44,999 nt of DNA, taken from Oscillospiraceae bacterium. Its GTDB lineage: Bacteria; Bacillota; Clostridia; Monoglobales; WRAG01. This document shows, one piece after another, positions 1 to 9,221 of the stretch. A model generated the notes under the pieces. It was not told the origin of the DNA, did not search any database, and saw only the letters and a list, made by a program, of their open reading frames with translations. The stretch is from NCBI GenBank assembly GCA_009780345.1, contig WRAG01000021.1:1-44999 (forward strand), written 5' to 3'. Position numbers and translations under genes: made by a program. Within the stretch, counting starts at the first letter, position 1, and the number at the start of each line of letters is the position of its first letter.

Positions 1-74
1 CAAACGGATTGGCAAGCTTCCTTTCCCCCGCTCATTCCGATTATGATAATCAAGGCCGACCTCATCAACAACAT
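1..74 (-). CDS. Possible small hydrophobic peptide, 5' end only (runs off left edge)
   Basis: On the minus strand an ATG at 74 is preceded by a near-perfect Shine-Dalgarno (GGAGGTG at about 83-89, 8 bases away). It opens a frame with no stop before the left edge. The first 24 residues are hydrophobic in the middle (ALIIIIGM). The strong ribosome binding site is the main argument for a real gene. The product is not recognised, and a short membrane peptide is only a guess. The plus strand is also open over 1-114, so the call is weak. Confidence 0.25.
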   Translation of the reverse strand, partial: MLLMRSALIIIIGMSGGKEACQSV

Positions 75-153
75 CTCCGCATCACCTCCCGTTGGTGATT
101 CCCGAAAGGGGTAAGCAGTAGTATGTAGAAAAATATGTAGAAAAACCGGATCA

Positions 154-187
154 AAAGAAGCCCTCTCAAACAGGGCTTCTTTTTTGT
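154..187. terminator. Rho-independent terminator
   Basis: A perfect 9-bp stem (AGAAGCCCT/AGGGCTTCT) with a short loop is followed by a run of six T on the plus strand; the minus strand also has four T after the stem. It probably ends transcription entering from the left and insulates the sugar dehydrogenase unit. Confidence 0.8.
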
Positions 188-196
188 GAAAAAATG

Positions 197-225
197 TTGA
201 TTTTTTGTGAAAATTGTTGTACAAT
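197..225 (+). promoter_or_regulatory. Sigma-A-type promoter of the exopolysaccharide unit
   Basis: TTGATT at 197-202 and TACAAT at 220-225 are separated by exactly 17 bases. They lie about 70 bases before the first gene and just after a terminator, which is where the promoter of this two-gene unit should be. Confidence 0.65.
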
Positions 226-297
226 AAAGGTGTGCAATAAAAGTATATCGAAAAACGTACTTATAAACACAATAAATATGTGAAAGGTGTGTGGCGT

Positions 298-1620
298 ATG
301 AAAAATTTATATGAAAAACTTAGAAACAGAGAAGAAAAGTTAGCGGTAGTTGGGTTGGGTTATGTTGGTATGCCGCTTGCCGTGGCTTTTTCAAAAAAAG
401 CAAACACCATAGGTTTTGACGTAAACGAAGAAAAAGTGCATACATATCAGCAGGGCATAGACCCCACCAAAGAAGTGGGCGACGAGGCAATCAAAAACTG
501 TGCGGTTGAATTTACTTCTGACGAAGCAAAGTTGAAGACATCAAAATTCCTTATAATCGCAGTACCGACGCCAATTTCCAACGACAATTCGCCGGATTTG
601 GAATATATCATTTCGGCAAGCGAATTAGTTGGACGAAACCTTACAAAGGGCTCTATTGTTGTATATGAATCCACGGTTTATCCCGGAGTTACAGAAGATA
701 TTTGTATTCCTATATTGGAAAAAGCATCCGGACTTAAATGTGGTGAGGATTTCAAAATCGGCTATTCTCCCGAACGGATTAATCCCGGCGACCATGTACA
801 TACAGTAGAAAACATTGTAAAAATTGTTTCCGGGATGGACGCGGAAAGTTTGGACGAAATCGCGAAAGTCTACGAATTAGTAGTGGAAGCCGGAGTGCAT
901 AAGGCGGGTTCCATCAAAGTCGCCGAAGCCGCCAAAGTGGTTGAAAATTCTCAGCGGGATGTTAATATTGCCTTTATGAACGAGCTCGCCATGGTGTTCG
1001 ACAAAATGGGAATTGATACGAAAGATGTAGTAGACGCTATGAATACTAAGTGGAACGCGCTTGGCTTCTCGCCGGGACTTGTCGGCGGGCATTGTATAGG
1101 CGTTGACCCGCATTATCTTATCTATGAGGCAGAGAGATTAGGTCAGCACAGTCAACTAATCCTCTCCGGCAGAAGAATTAATGAAAACATGAGTGCTTTT
1201 GTTGACGAGGCCATTATCAAACAGCTTATACTCGCGAATAAAGCGGTAAAGCAGGCAAAAGTTGCGATTTTAGGGTTAACTTTTAAAGAAAATTGTCCTG
1301 ATATTCGTAATTCGAAAGTAATGGATCTAATCGAACATTTGCGCGATTACGATATAATCCCATATGTCGTTGATCCTGAAGTTTCTCCGGAAGAAGCGGA
1401 GCATGAATTAGGCATAAAACTTGTGTCTTTAGATGATTTGCACGATATGGATTGCGTGGTGTTCGCGGTGGCGCACGACGCGTTTAAAGATATAGACGTG
1501 GTGAAGTTAGAGGCGCTATTCGGCGATTTTCCAAATAACGAGAAGATAATTATTGACGTGAAAAGTATGTTAGATAAGGCTGAAATTGAACGGCAAGGTT
1601 ATCGTTATTGGAGATTATAA
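298..1620 (+). CDS. UDP-sugar 6-dehydrogenase (UDP-GlcNAc/UDP-Glc dehydrogenase family)
   Basis: Cytoplasmic NAD-dependent enzyme that oxidises C6 of a UDP-sugar to the UDP-uronate. Seen in the 440-residue protein: the Rossmann motif GLGYVG at residues 19-24 with an acidic residue at the end of the second strand (GFD, 39-41), the SPERINPG block near 157-164, the active-site loop GGHCIGVDPHYL with the nucleophilic Cys at 266, and a C-terminal half with TFKENCPDIRNSK (329-340). That last motif is, from memory, closer to the TviB/WbpO group acting on UDP-N-acetylhexosamines than to plain UDP-glucose dehydrogenase. An upstream in-frame GTG at 280 exists, but the ATG at 298 has AAAGGTG about 8 bases before it and gives the normal N-terminus. 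The stop overlaps the next gene's start by one base, so the two are translationally coupled. Family is certain; substrate is not. Confidence 0.93.
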   Translation: MKNLYEKLRNREEKLAVVGLGYVGMPLAVAFSKKANTIGFDVNEEKVHTYQQGIDPTKEVGDEAIKNCAVEFTSDEAKLKTSKFLIIAVPTPISNDNSPDLEYIISASELVGRNLTKGSIVVYESTVYPGVTEDICIPILEKASGLKCGEDFKIGYSPERINPGDHVHTVENIVKIVSGMDAESLDEIAKVYELVVEAGVHKAGSIKVAEAAKVVENSQRDVNIAFMNELAMVFDKMGIDTKDVVDAMNTKWNALGFSPGLVGGHCIGVDPHYLIYEAERLGQHSQLILSGRRINENMSAFVDEAIIKQLILANKAVKQAKVAILGLTFKENCPDIRNSKVMDLIEHLRDYDIIPYVVDPEVSPEEAEHELGIKLVSLDDLHDMDCVVFAVAHDAFKDIDVVKLEALFGDFPNNEKIIIDVKSMLDKAEIERQGYRYWRL

Positions 1621-3176
1621 TGGACAACCGTTTCGATGAATTCGCCGGGCGGTGCGAAACCTGTAAAAACGCGACCGCACTTAACGTTACCGGCGATTAT
1701 TTGTGCGAAAAGCACGGCGTTGTAAAAAGCAACCATGTTTGTAAAAAATATATGTTTAATGAGTCCATGTATGGCTCCCCTAAATCTAGCATCATAGGAG
1801 GTGTCTATATGCCTTTGGGTGTTATTGAAGAAAAGAAATTATATGAAAAATATGATACAAATACTGCAACAATAAATCCTGCCCAAGTTAAAAAGATGAA
1901 TCGTGCTTTTACTCCTTTGGGAAAGATTGCTTCAATTTTGCTTATACTGATATGCGTTTTCGCAATTTGGCAGTTCACGTTAAGGATGGAATATTGGTAC
2001 TTCCTTGGCGGAATCATGTTTGCTTTTTTAGCGATTAAAGATGTTTTCGCATTGTTTTATGTGCCTTGCAAAAAAGAGCTTACCAAAGAATATAAGGTGT
2101 CGGTTATTCTTACCTGTTTTAATGAAGACCCTGCGTCGATTGTATCAATATTTAAGAATGTTTTGGCGTTAGACTATCCGGTGCATGAGATTATATTTCT
2201 TGACGATGGAAGCGCGGACCCGTTGGCGTTCAAGGTCGCAAAATCGTTTGCCGAAGATCATCAGGATAACCTGAATAATACTAAATTTAAAATTCTGCGT
2301 TTTGAGGAAAATCGAGGCAAACGCGAAGTGATGATCGACGGATTTTTGCAATCAAGCGGCGATTATTTCTTTATGCTGGATTCGGATAGCAAGATCCTGC
2401 CCAACGCTTTAACCGAGCTTTTGCGCCCATTTGAAAAAAAGAAAACCACATCCGTTGTAGGAGATATCGGCATACTTAACAGGAAGGAAAACTTTCTTAC
2501 GATGCTACAATCCATCTCATACTTTGGCGCTTTCCAATTCGGAAGAGCGGCGCAATCGGTAACCGGCGATGTGGTAGTTTGTAGCGGTGCGTTTTCCGTA
2601 CATAAAAAAGATTTTATTATGGAAAATTTAGAAAAATTCAGAGAAAGCACTCCATTCGGCATACACGTTTCGGCGGGAGATGATCGCTCGCTTACAATCC
2701 TTTCCAAAATGTCCGGCGGAAAAACGCGATACCAAAGTACGGCATACTGCGAAACCATTGCGCCGAATACTTGGAAAAAATTCCAAAAACAGCGAAGAAG
2801 ATGGCAACGATCAGGATATATTTGTAGTTTAGAGGCAATAAAGGATACATTTCCCAAACATTTGTGGTATTCATTTTGGGCGTTTAACGAAGTTTATCTT
2901 TGGCTGATTGCTACCGTCATCTTTATCGTATCAATAATTACGAGAGGTCTTTATATAAATTGGATAGATGTTGTTTTGTATTTTATTATTATCACTTACA
3001 AACATAACATTTTTTACTCCCTCTATCGACCTATACGCTTTTTATTGGTGCCGCTTTATTTCTTAGTATATGGGTTTTCTTTGACTTTTACGCGTATTCA
3101 CGCCGCTCTTACAATCACAAACGATGATTGGGGCACAAGAGGCGGCAAAGAAGAGCAAAAAGAGCAAGAAATCTAA
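1620..3176 (+). CDS. Hyaluronan/cellulose-synthase-like processive glycosyltransferase (GT2) with N-terminal Cys-rich segment
   Basis: Membrane glycosyltransferase that most likely polymerises and exports a UDP-sugar-derived polysaccharide. In the 518-residue protein the GT-A domain has DDG at 195-197, DSD at 254-256, GDDR at 353-356 and QRRRW at 391-395; the GDDRSLT form resembles hyaluronan synthases. Two transmembrane segments (about 103-148) precede the catalytic domain and several more follow it (about 405-490), the usual synthase topology. Residues 12-43 carry an added segment with Cys12, Cys15, Cys29 and Cys41 plus two His, which looks like a small zinc-ribbon or Fe-S-type site and is unusual for this family. 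ATG at 1620 (GGAG 7 bases upstream) is preferred over the in-frame TTG at 1608. Coupling to the uronate-forming dehydrogenase suggests a hasA/hasB-like pair. Product sugar unknown. Confidence 0.88.
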   Translation: MDNRFDEFAGRCETCKNATALNVTGDYLCEKHGVVKSNHVCKKYMFNESMYGSPKSSIIGGVYMPLGVIEEKKLYEKYDTNTATINPAQVKKMNRAFTPLGKIASILLILICVFAIWQFTLRMEYWYFLGGIMFAFLAIKDVFALFYVPCKKELTKEYKVSVILTCFNEDPASIVSIFKNVLALDYPVHEIIFLDDGSADPLAFKVAKSFAEDHQDNLNNTKFKILRFEENRGKREVMIDGFLQSSGDYFFMLDSDSKILPNALTELLRPFEKKKTTSVVGDIGILNRKENFLTMLQSISYFGAFQFGRAAQSVTGDVVVCSGAFSVHKKDFIMENLEKFRESTPFGIHVSAGDDRSLTILSKMSGGKTRYQSTAYCETIAPNTWKKFQKQRRRWQRSGYICSLEAIKDTFPKHLWYSFWAFNEVYLWLIATVIFIVSIITRGLYINWIDVVLYFIIITYKHNIFYSLYRPIRFLLVPLYFLVYGFSLTFTRIHAALTITNDDWGTRGGKEEQKEQEI

Positions 3177-3210
3177 GAACCATCGGAAAAAATTGAATTG
3201 TAATATCTTA

Positions 3211-3246
3211 GGGCAACTATCATAAAGCGATAGTTGTCCTTATTTT
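3211..3246 (+). terminator. Rho-independent terminator after the glycosyltransferase
   Basis: A 10-bp stem (GGCAACTATC, 3212-3221, with GATAGTTGTC, 3229-3238) is followed by a T-rich tract, 35 bases after the glycosyltransferase stop. Confidence 0.8.
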
Positions 3247-3262
3247 ATAATTAGGCAGTAAA

Positions 3263-3288
3263 AAGTCCGCATTTCACGCGGATTTTTT
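3263..3288 (+). terminator. Second, short terminator-like hairpin
   Basis: GTCCGC (3265-3270) pairs with GCGGAT (3278-3283) and is followed by six T. It lies directly behind the first terminator and before the next promoter, so it may be a back-up terminator. The stem is only 6 bp. Confidence 0.5.
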
Positions 3289-3326
3289 GCATTTTGAAAT
3301 ATTTGCCTCATTTTACAAAAAATGTA

Positions 3327-3355
3327 TTGACAACCATTTCCATTTGTTGTAAAAT
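3327..3355 (+). promoter_or_regulatory. Sigma-A promoter with a long untranslated leader
   Basis: TTGACA at 3327-3332 and TAAAAT at 3350-3355 are 17 bases apart, a near-consensus promoter. It leaves a leader of about 155 bases before the ATG at 3517. The leader holds a GGGGGGTGATG stretch near 3386-3396 but I recognise no riboswitch or clear hairpin in it; a long stable leader is common before highly expressed surface genes. Confidence 0.8.
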
Positions 3356-3516
3356 GTAAATACTTTCAAAATAATGGTGAAATTTGGGGGGTGATGCTGT
3401 GTTCGTTTGACGGAGTTGTGACATCGTTGCTTCAATACTTAAATTGAATTCGGAACTTACTATAGAAATGTTATATTAAATTAGGGAAAAACAAAAAGAT
3501 GAGAGGTGGTTTTAAA

Positions 3517-6500
3517 ATGGAAGGTACGAAAATTTCAAGAAAAATGATTTCGATGTTAATGGCTTTGGTTATGGTATTAGTTTGCATTGGATTTATGCCC
3601 GCCACCGCAAGTTCGCCGCGACTTAACGCGCTTAATGTAAGTGCGCCTGTTAATCTTGGTTCCCCATTCCCGGCAGGAGCGGCAGTTAACACTTTTATGT
3701 CCGCGACAACACGGCAAGGCACCGGCGACATTTTGCTTACCGTTGCGTATGGTTCACCTAATTCAATACTTAATGTTATTTGCATAAGCAATCCGCTTTC
3801 TCCGAGAGTTTTGGAAACGCATAACGTACAGACCGGAACCACTTGGGAATATGCGATAGATTCGCTCGGCAGAGTCTATTTCGCCGGATTCGGCAACCCG
3901 GAAACGACTCGTATTTACAGATATTCGCCGAATAATCCCGAAGGACAACGGCTTCAATTTTTTACAATGAACGGCCGCGGCGCCGTCACGGGAATGGCGG
4001 TTGACAGCAGTAACAACGTGTTCTTCACAAACACAAGAACTAACAGAATTTTAAGATTTAACGCAAACAACAATACATTCACCGATTTCGGCGTGATTTT
4101 TCCGACTTCGGGGCGTATCAGAAGTATCGCGTATCACAACGGATTTCTCTACGGCGGTGAAGAAGGCACACTCGCGCGGTTTTTCAGAATGAACGTGAAC
4201 ACTCGCGCGGTTAATTTTATTCCCGCGCCGGCAGGCGTTACTAACATCTCACATTTTTATTCCATGAGAGTTGTGGGCAACTTCTTGTTTACCCTAATTC
4301 GTCCGTCCTGGAGCATGGGGATTTTCGATTTGACGACGCAAACGTGGGTTGCAAACCCTGCGTCGTCAGGACGCCTGCCGACAGGAAATATCAACGGATT
4401 TGTTTACTTCACTCGCGCTGATCGAGGTTTCCAGCGTTTTAATCTTTCAACTCGGCAAATCGAAAGCCTTGGCGCGACTCCTGCGGCATTTCCGAACCAC
4501 GGAATTCAAGGAATGGGGCTTGCGAATATCACGCATTCCAATCCAAACCTAAACGGGCAGATTTTCGTGTCCATACAATCGGGAAGCCGGCATATTGACT
4601 TTATCAACTTCGCAACAAGGACGAGAACGCGCGTAAATGATATTATAGTCGGCGCTCAACCGTCGGTACAACTTTTGAAATTTGCGGGCGATTATTTCTT
4701 TGCAAGCTCGTATATGGGCGGCTCGCAAGGATTTTCACGAACGAATGTAAGAACAAACGCGCGCACCGTGCGACAAATGGGGCAGCTTGAGGGAATGACA
4801 TTCTATAACGACAGATTATATCTTGGCGCGTACCCCGCCGCCGTGATTCACGAGCTTAATCCGGCGAACAATCAGTCGATTCAGCTGTATACAACGGGGC
4901 ACAGGCAAGACCGACCGTTCACAATGCACGCGCAAAACGGAATGCTACTTGTCGGAACGGTAGGCAATTCAGGGAACAGAAATGGCGCTCTTACCATACA
5001 AGAGCTCGGAGCCGGCGGACAGCGTTGGACACACCACGTTATCGACCGAAGCGTTACCGGAATCGCTTATCGGGACGGACGAGCTTACGTTGCGGCAAGC
5101 ATTCACGGCGGACAAGGCACAACGCCGAACCAAACGCGAGCATTGCTGTTCATTTACGACATTGCTCAAAGAAGAGTTATAACCGAAGCAACTCCGCTTG
5201 CGGTTCCGCATATCGGCGAACTTGCTTTCGCGCCGAACGGACGGCTTTGGGGAATAGCCGGAGGAACGATTATCGAAATAAATCCGACAAATCTGTCAAT
5301 AATTTCTCAAACGCAAATAAATACAGGCGGAAACGACGGAAATTGGCGTCCTCGTTATATGTATTTTGATAGCACCGGGATTTTATACGCAAATCCGGGC
5401 GGAACGCTTGTCGCATTCGATACGGACACGCGTCAATGGCGAAATCTCGCGTCGGGCGTGAATGTTCGCTCGTTTTCGGTAAACGCCGCAGGGGATAGAA
5501 TTGTTTATACGAACACCACGAATCGCGCGGCAGTGTTTAGGATTGATATTTCAAACGGCAATCCGCTTTGGGTTCCCCCGCCACCACCGCCGCTTGGAAT
5601 GAGGATTACGAATGTTTCTCAAACGCAGTTTGGAGCGAATAGCTCGGTTACCGTTAATCTTACCGGAAGATTGCCGCAAAACGCGAACTTGGTTCTTACA
5701 TCTTTCGACCGTAACCAAATGCTTGATACGATAGTGTCGCCAATTACGCAATTGGGATCTGTAACCATCGGTGGTTTGAACGTTCCGCTGAACACTACAA
5801 GGGTTACGGCAAGGGTCGAGAACGCGCAGACGGGCGAAATTATTGTTCCCGACGAAACATTTACTATGCAAGCGCGGGAAGCGCATGTTGTAACGACGCA
5901 TTCAACCCACTTCTTAGATTGGGACGCAAGTGGACGAAATAGACTTGTTACACCGCTTGCAGGCAGTAATCTCGTGCTCGACTCGCGAGGTATCACAAAC
6001 AATATTCCAAGCGTTGGTGGCAGACACAGGATGTTTTTCCTGACTTTCGATGTGTCGGAATTTATTGACACGATAAATTATGTTGAAGAAATCAGGCTCG
6101 TCACGCATACGACCGGTGATGGCGGCGCAAATACTGCTAACAGCGAGTTTAACGTATATCTTTTAAATCAGCAGATGGCAAATCACATTCTAGAAGGGCA
6201 TATGCCGACAAATGGCGCGGCTTTGGATTTAGGTTTCTACAATGTCAATCAGAATGCGGTTTGGCAACATCGCGGCGGCCTGCTTGTTAACACAACATAC
6301 GAATCGCCTGATATTTTGCCGCAAATTCGAGCGTATTTGCAGCAAAATCCGAGTGCGACAACGGTTGCGCTGAAAGTTCGCGGAACAAATTCGTTGGGGT
6401 CTTTCCTATCTCCCGCTCATACAGGTTCGGATAGCCTCGGACGCCCGCATCAACAGCATTTGCGAATTACAATGCCGCGAATATTAAAGGATGTTGTAAC

Positions 6501-7083
6501 AACGCAATCGACCCACTTCTTCGATTGGGGCAACAGGGACAGCGTAGTTGCACCGCTTGCGGGAAGCAATCTTGTGCTTGATTCGCGGAATATCAACAAC
6601 AATGTTCCGAACGTTAACGGCAGACATAGGATGTTTTTCCTGACTTTCGATTTGTCGGAATATGTTGACATCATAAACTATGTTGATGATATTAGGCTTG
6701 TGACGCGCACAAACGGCGATGGCGGCGCAAATAGCGCTAATAGTGAGTTTAACGTATATCTTTTCACTCCACAGATGGCAAATCATATTTTGGAAGGACG
6801 CGTGCCAACTAACGGCGCGGCTTTGGATTTAGGATTCTACAACTTTCGTCAAAATGCGGTTTGGCAACATCGTGGCGGACTGCTTGTTAACACAACATAC
6901 GAATCGCCCAACATTTTGCCTCAAATTCGTGAGTACTTACAGCAAAATCCGGGCGCGACAACGGTTGCACTTAAAGTTCGAGCGACAAACGGGTTGGCTG
7001 GCTTCCTATCTCCCGCTCATACAGGCTCGGATGACCTCGGACGTCCGCATCAACAGCATTTGAGGATTACAGCTCGGTGGTAG
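3517..7083 (+). CDS. Secreted propeller-like protein with two C-terminal repeated carbohydrate-binding-like domains
   Basis: Exported protein of 1188 residues; function not known. A signal peptide covers about residues 1-31 (Lys/Arg start, hydrophobic core, ATA/ASS cleavage region). Residues of about 40-680 form many short beta-rich units with recurring patterns such as 'DSLGRVYFAG', 'DSSNNVFFTN' and 'FAPNGRLWGI', typical of beta-propellers of the SMP30/NHL kind. A Pro run (about 687-692) leads to an Ig-like segment (about 693-785), then two copies of a domain of about 195 residues (about 791-985 and 993-1185) starting 'VVTT.STHF.DW' and containing 'GRHRMFFLTFD' and 'GDGGANTANSEFNVYL'. The same domain is at the N-terminus of the lyase encoded at 18735-24092. 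No SLH domain or LPXTG motif is seen, so it is probably released. ATG 3517 is chosen over in-frame ATG 3499 because AGAGGTGG lies just before it. Confidence 0.8.
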   Translation: MEGTKISRKMISMLMALVMVLVCIGFMPATASSPRLNALNVSAPVNLGSPFPAGAAVNTFMSATTRQGTGDILLTVAYGSPNSILNVICISNPLSPRVLETHNVQTGTTWEYAIDSLGRVYFAGFGNPETTRIYRYSPNNPEGQRLQFFTMNGRGAVTGMAVDSSNNVFFTNTRTNRILRFNANNNTFTDFGVIFPTSGRIRSIAYHNGFLYGGEEGTLARFFRMNVNTRAVNFIPAPAGVTNISHFYSMRVVGNFLFTLIRPSWSMGIFDLTTQTWVANPASSGRLPTGNINGFVYFTRADRGFQRFNLSTRQIESLGATPAAFPNHGIQGMGLANITHSNPNLNGQIFVSIQSGSRHIDFINFATRTRTRVNDIIVGAQPSVQLLKFAGDYFFASSYMGGSQGFSRTNVRTNARTVRQMGQLEGMTFYNDRLYLGAYPAAVIHELNPANNQSIQLYTTGHRQDRPFTMHAQNGMLLVGTVGNSGNRNGALTIQELGAGGQRWTHHVIDRSVTGIAYRDGRAYVAASIHGGQGTTPNQTRALLFIYDIAQRRVITEATPLAVPHIGELAFAPNGRLWGIAGGTIIEINPTNLSIISQTQINTGGNDGNWRPRYMYFDSTGILYANPGGTLVAFDTDTRQWRNLASGVNVRSFSVNAAGDRIVYTNTTNRAAVFRIDISNGNPLWVPPPPPPLGMRITNVSQTQFGANSSVTVNLTGRLPQNANLVLTSFDRNQMLDTIVSPITQLGSVTIGGLNVPLNTTRVTARVENAQTGEIIVPDETFTMQAREAHVVTTHSTHFLDWDASGRNRLVTPLAGSNLVLDSRGITNNIPSVGGRHRMFFLTFDVSEFIDTINYVEEIRLVTHTTGDGGANTANSEFNVYLLNQQMANHILEGHMPTNGAALDLGFYNVNQNAVWQHRGGLLVNTTYESPDILPQIRAYLQQNPSATTVALKVRGTNSLGSFLSPAHTGSDSLGRPHQQHLRITMPRILKDVVTTQSTHFFDWGNRDSVVAPLAGSNLVLDSRNINNNVPNVNGRHRMFFLTFDLSEYVDIINYVDDIRLVTRTNGDGGANSANSEFNVYLFTPQMANHILEGRVPTNGAALDLGFYNFRQNAVWQHRGGLLVNTTYESPNILPQIREYLQQNPGATTVALKVRATNGLAGFLSPAHTGSDDLGRPHQQHLRITARW
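5887..6471 (+). repeat. Direct repeat, copy 1 (C-terminal domain of the propeller-like protein)
   Basis: Encodes the first of two adjacent domain copies. The two copies share long identical DNA stretches, for example around 'AGGATGTTTTTCCTGACTTT' at 6028-6047 and again at 6628-6647, so the duplication is fairly recent or kept similar by conversion. Confidence 0.85.
6493..7071 (+). repeat. Direct repeat, copy 2 (C-terminal domain of the propeller-like protein)
   Basis: Second copy, two codons shorter than copy 1 near its start (DASGRNRL against GNRDS). It ends one codon short of the protein's last two residues. Confidence 0.85.
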
Positions 7084-7125
7084 ACGGTAGGAAAGAATGC
7101 ATTTTTAAGAAATAGCACGTAGAAA

Positions 7126-7159
7126 AAGAAGCTCGCTTTATAAAGCGAGCTTCTTTTTT
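7126..7159 (+). terminator. Strong rho-independent terminator
   Basis: A perfect 15-bp palindrome with no spare loop bases (AAGAAGCTCGCTTTA/TAAAGCGAGCTTCTT, 7126-7155) runs into T residues. It closes the propeller-protein transcript. Confidence 0.9.
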
Positions 7160-7191
7160 GCTTTTTTAGTAATAAAGACTAAAAATTTAGA

Positions 7192-7220
7192 TTGAAACAA
7201 CAAGGTTTTTATGTTATACT
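7192..7220 (+). promoter_or_regulatory. Sigma-A promoter of the M28 peptidase gene
   Basis: TTGAAA (7192-7197) and TATACT (7215-7220) with a 17-base spacer, about 85 bases before the start codon and directly after a terminator. Confidence 0.75.
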
Positions 7221-7306
7221 AAATGCAGATTAATTGTTAGCGCCGTAATGTATAAATTAATGTTTCGCCGTGATGAATTTTATAGTTTTAACATAGGAGA
7301 AAAGTG

Positions 7307-9196
7307 ATGATTAAACGAATTATAATTATCTTATTAATAATCGCACTATTATTGCTTTTGCATGCGCCGATAACCGGATTTACGACTGAATTTAAGGCGG
7401 AAATTTTGTCGGTTATCCCGGTTGCAAGAGAAGAAGTTAGGGTGAGCTTCGCTTTGCCTGCGGATGAAACCGCCGTTCTTATCGTGGCGTCTTTTGACGA
7501 TGATTTGAGGCTAACTATGGTTTCTCACGAAAATATAACCATACAAACCGAAGTAAATATGACGGTGTCCCCAAATTTTTACATGGCTAAAGCTATGCTA
7601 TGGGACGGATTTAATAAGATGCGTCCGATAAGCAATGTTTACAACTTACTCGCTTCGCAAATTTGCAGTGATATCAGAGCTATATCTCTTGTGTGCGTTG
7701 AACGCACGATGGACAGTATTCGATATTTGACCGTAGACATCGGCTCGCGTGTTGCCGGAACGGAAAACGAAGAAAGATCGATTGATTGGTTGATATCCGA
7801 GTTTGAAAAAATTGGTTTAGAAACCGAAAAACACGAATTTTATATAAGTGCCGCAGGGCATCCGCAAATGACAATCATCGGAAACATCACCATACATGAC
7901 GCGGAAAGATTTCACGGAATTGGTGCATTCACAGTGTCGGACAATTTCGGAATCAGACACGGCGGCCCGTTTATGGAATTTCACGGAGACGTTTGGGAAA
8001 CCGGCGCGGCGGGAAGAGGATCGATTACAGGCAGTGACTTCTATGTTACGGGAGATGTGCTGTACTTTGAGTTGCCGGAACTTGCGCCGATATTCACTTG
8101 GGCGGAAAGGGTCAAAGAGGCGTTGGAAAACACATATCTCAACGGCAAAACATTGCTGATGAGAGAAATAAATTTCTTTCTGTTTGGAATGTGTCCAATT
8201 GCTACAATCGCAAATATCGCAGCGGATGAAGGCGCCGTCGCGGTGATGATTTATTCCGGAGTGGGTTGGCTCGGCAGCTTCGGACAAGCCTTTAACCCGA
8301 ATATGACAGCCCAAGCAACCATTCCGGTATTAGGGCTCGCGTTTTGCCATGGCGAATGGCTAAAGGCAATGGTGCGAGAAGACACGGTTACTGTTGATAT
8401 TCAGACTGCGATACACGACACCACGCGTTCTTGGAACGCAATCGGCGTAAAACCTGCGGAAAATAATCCTGACTATGCTCCTATTCTTATGGTTATCGGT
8501 CATATTGACTCGGTCGTCGGAACTCCCGGCGCAAACGACAACGCAAGCGGTACAGCTGTTGTGTTGGAATCCGCGCGAGCTTTAATGTTTCTTGACACTT
8601 CTGACGTAGAACTTCGTTTTATCGGCTTCGGAGCCGAGGAAGTAGGCTTAGTCGGCGCAATACGTTATGTCGCTCGAATGTCTTCGGAGGAACGCGCTCG
8701 CGTCAGAGGAGTGTTCAATTTAGATTTAATCGGGTCGGCAGATGAAATTCAGACACTTTTGGCAATCGCAACGGTGAACGGCATGCCGAACCTTATCTCC
8801 GAAGCCGCTATTGCCACGGCTAATCGCCTTGGATATGGAGAATATGTTGAATTGGTTCAATTTAGCTCAAGTGACCATGTTCCTTTCCACAACGCAGGAA
8901 TGCCCGCTATTATGGGATCTTGGATGGGCAGAGCGCGCGCGGGTATGATAACACCAAGCAATTTTACCATGGAGCGCTACATTCATACGCCACAAGATAC
9001 AATAGAGGAAAATATTTGTAAGGATCGTTTGCGAATTGGCTTAGAAATAGCGACGGCCACCATATATTATATGGCATTGAATTATAGAAATTTGACGGCA
9101 ACCCCTGTGAACGCTTATATTATTGCTTCGGAATATCCGGATATTAACGAAATTAACGGCTCTTGGCGCGAACTTCAAAGGGGAACTAATTTTTAA
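7307..9196 (+). CDS. Secreted M28-family zinc metallopeptidase with PA-like insert
   Basis: Probable exported aminopeptidase or carboxypeptidase of the two-zinc M28 clan. In the 629-residue protein: hydrophobic signal peptide or anchor at residues 3-20, a beta-rich N-terminal domain (about 38-115), a PA-like region (about 200-370, including AVAVMIYSG), and the catalytic domain with GHID (His399, Asp401), the GANDNASG block (Asp411), FGAEE (Glu444 and Glu445, general base and zinc ligand), NLDLIG (Asp473), SSDHVPF (521-527) and YIHTPQDT (His560). All expected metal ligands are present, so it should be active. The N-terminal domain resembles the tail of the protein at 27089-29773. AGGAG at 7295-7299 fits the ATG at 7307 better than the GTG at 7304. 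It stands alone between its own promoter and terminator. Confidence 0.9.
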   Translation: MIKRIIIILLIIALLLLLHAPITGFTTEFKAEILSVIPVAREEVRVSFALPADETAVLIVASFDDDLRLTMVSHENITIQTEVNMTVSPNFYMAKAMLWDGFNKMRPISNVYNLLASQICSDIRAISLVCVERTMDSIRYLTVDIGSRVAGTENEERSIDWLISEFEKIGLETEKHEFYISAAGHPQMTIIGNITIHDAERFHGIGAFTVSDNFGIRHGGPFMEFHGDVWETGAAGRGSITGSDFYVTGDVLYFELPELAPIFTWAERVKEALENTYLNGKTLLMREINFFLFGMCPIATIANIAADEGAVAVMIYSGVGWLGSFGQAFNPNMTAQATIPVLGLAFCHGEWLKAMVREDTVTVDIQTAIHDTTRSWNAIGVKPAENNPDYAPILMVIGHIDSVVGTPGANDNASGTAVVLESARALMFLDTSDVELRFIGFGAEEVGLVGAIRYVARMSSEERARVRGVFNLDLIGSADEIQTLLAIATVNGMPNLISEAAIATANRLGYGEYVELVQFSSSDHVPFHNAGMPAIMGSWMGRARAGMITPSNFTMERYIHTPQDTIEENICKDRLRIGLEIATATIYYMALNYRNLTATPVNAYIIASEYPDINEINGSWRELQRGTNF

Positions 9197-9221
9197 GAAT
9201 AGGCAAAATGCACAAAAATAA

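Noticed and set aside
1-114. Plus-strand open frame at the left edge ending in TAA at 112
   Set aside because: Only 37 codons, no start visible and no recognised motif; the overlapping minus-strand frame has a far better ribosome binding site.
3394-3447. 17-codon leader ORF (MLCSFDGV...) after a GGGGGGTG stretch
   Set aside because: The G run is only 2-4 bases from the ATG, too close for normal initiation, and the peptide shows no attenuation-type codon run.
3356-3516. Riboswitch in the long leader of the propeller-like gene
   Set aside because: No conserved core of a known riboswitch class and no terminator/antiterminator pair could be found by eye.
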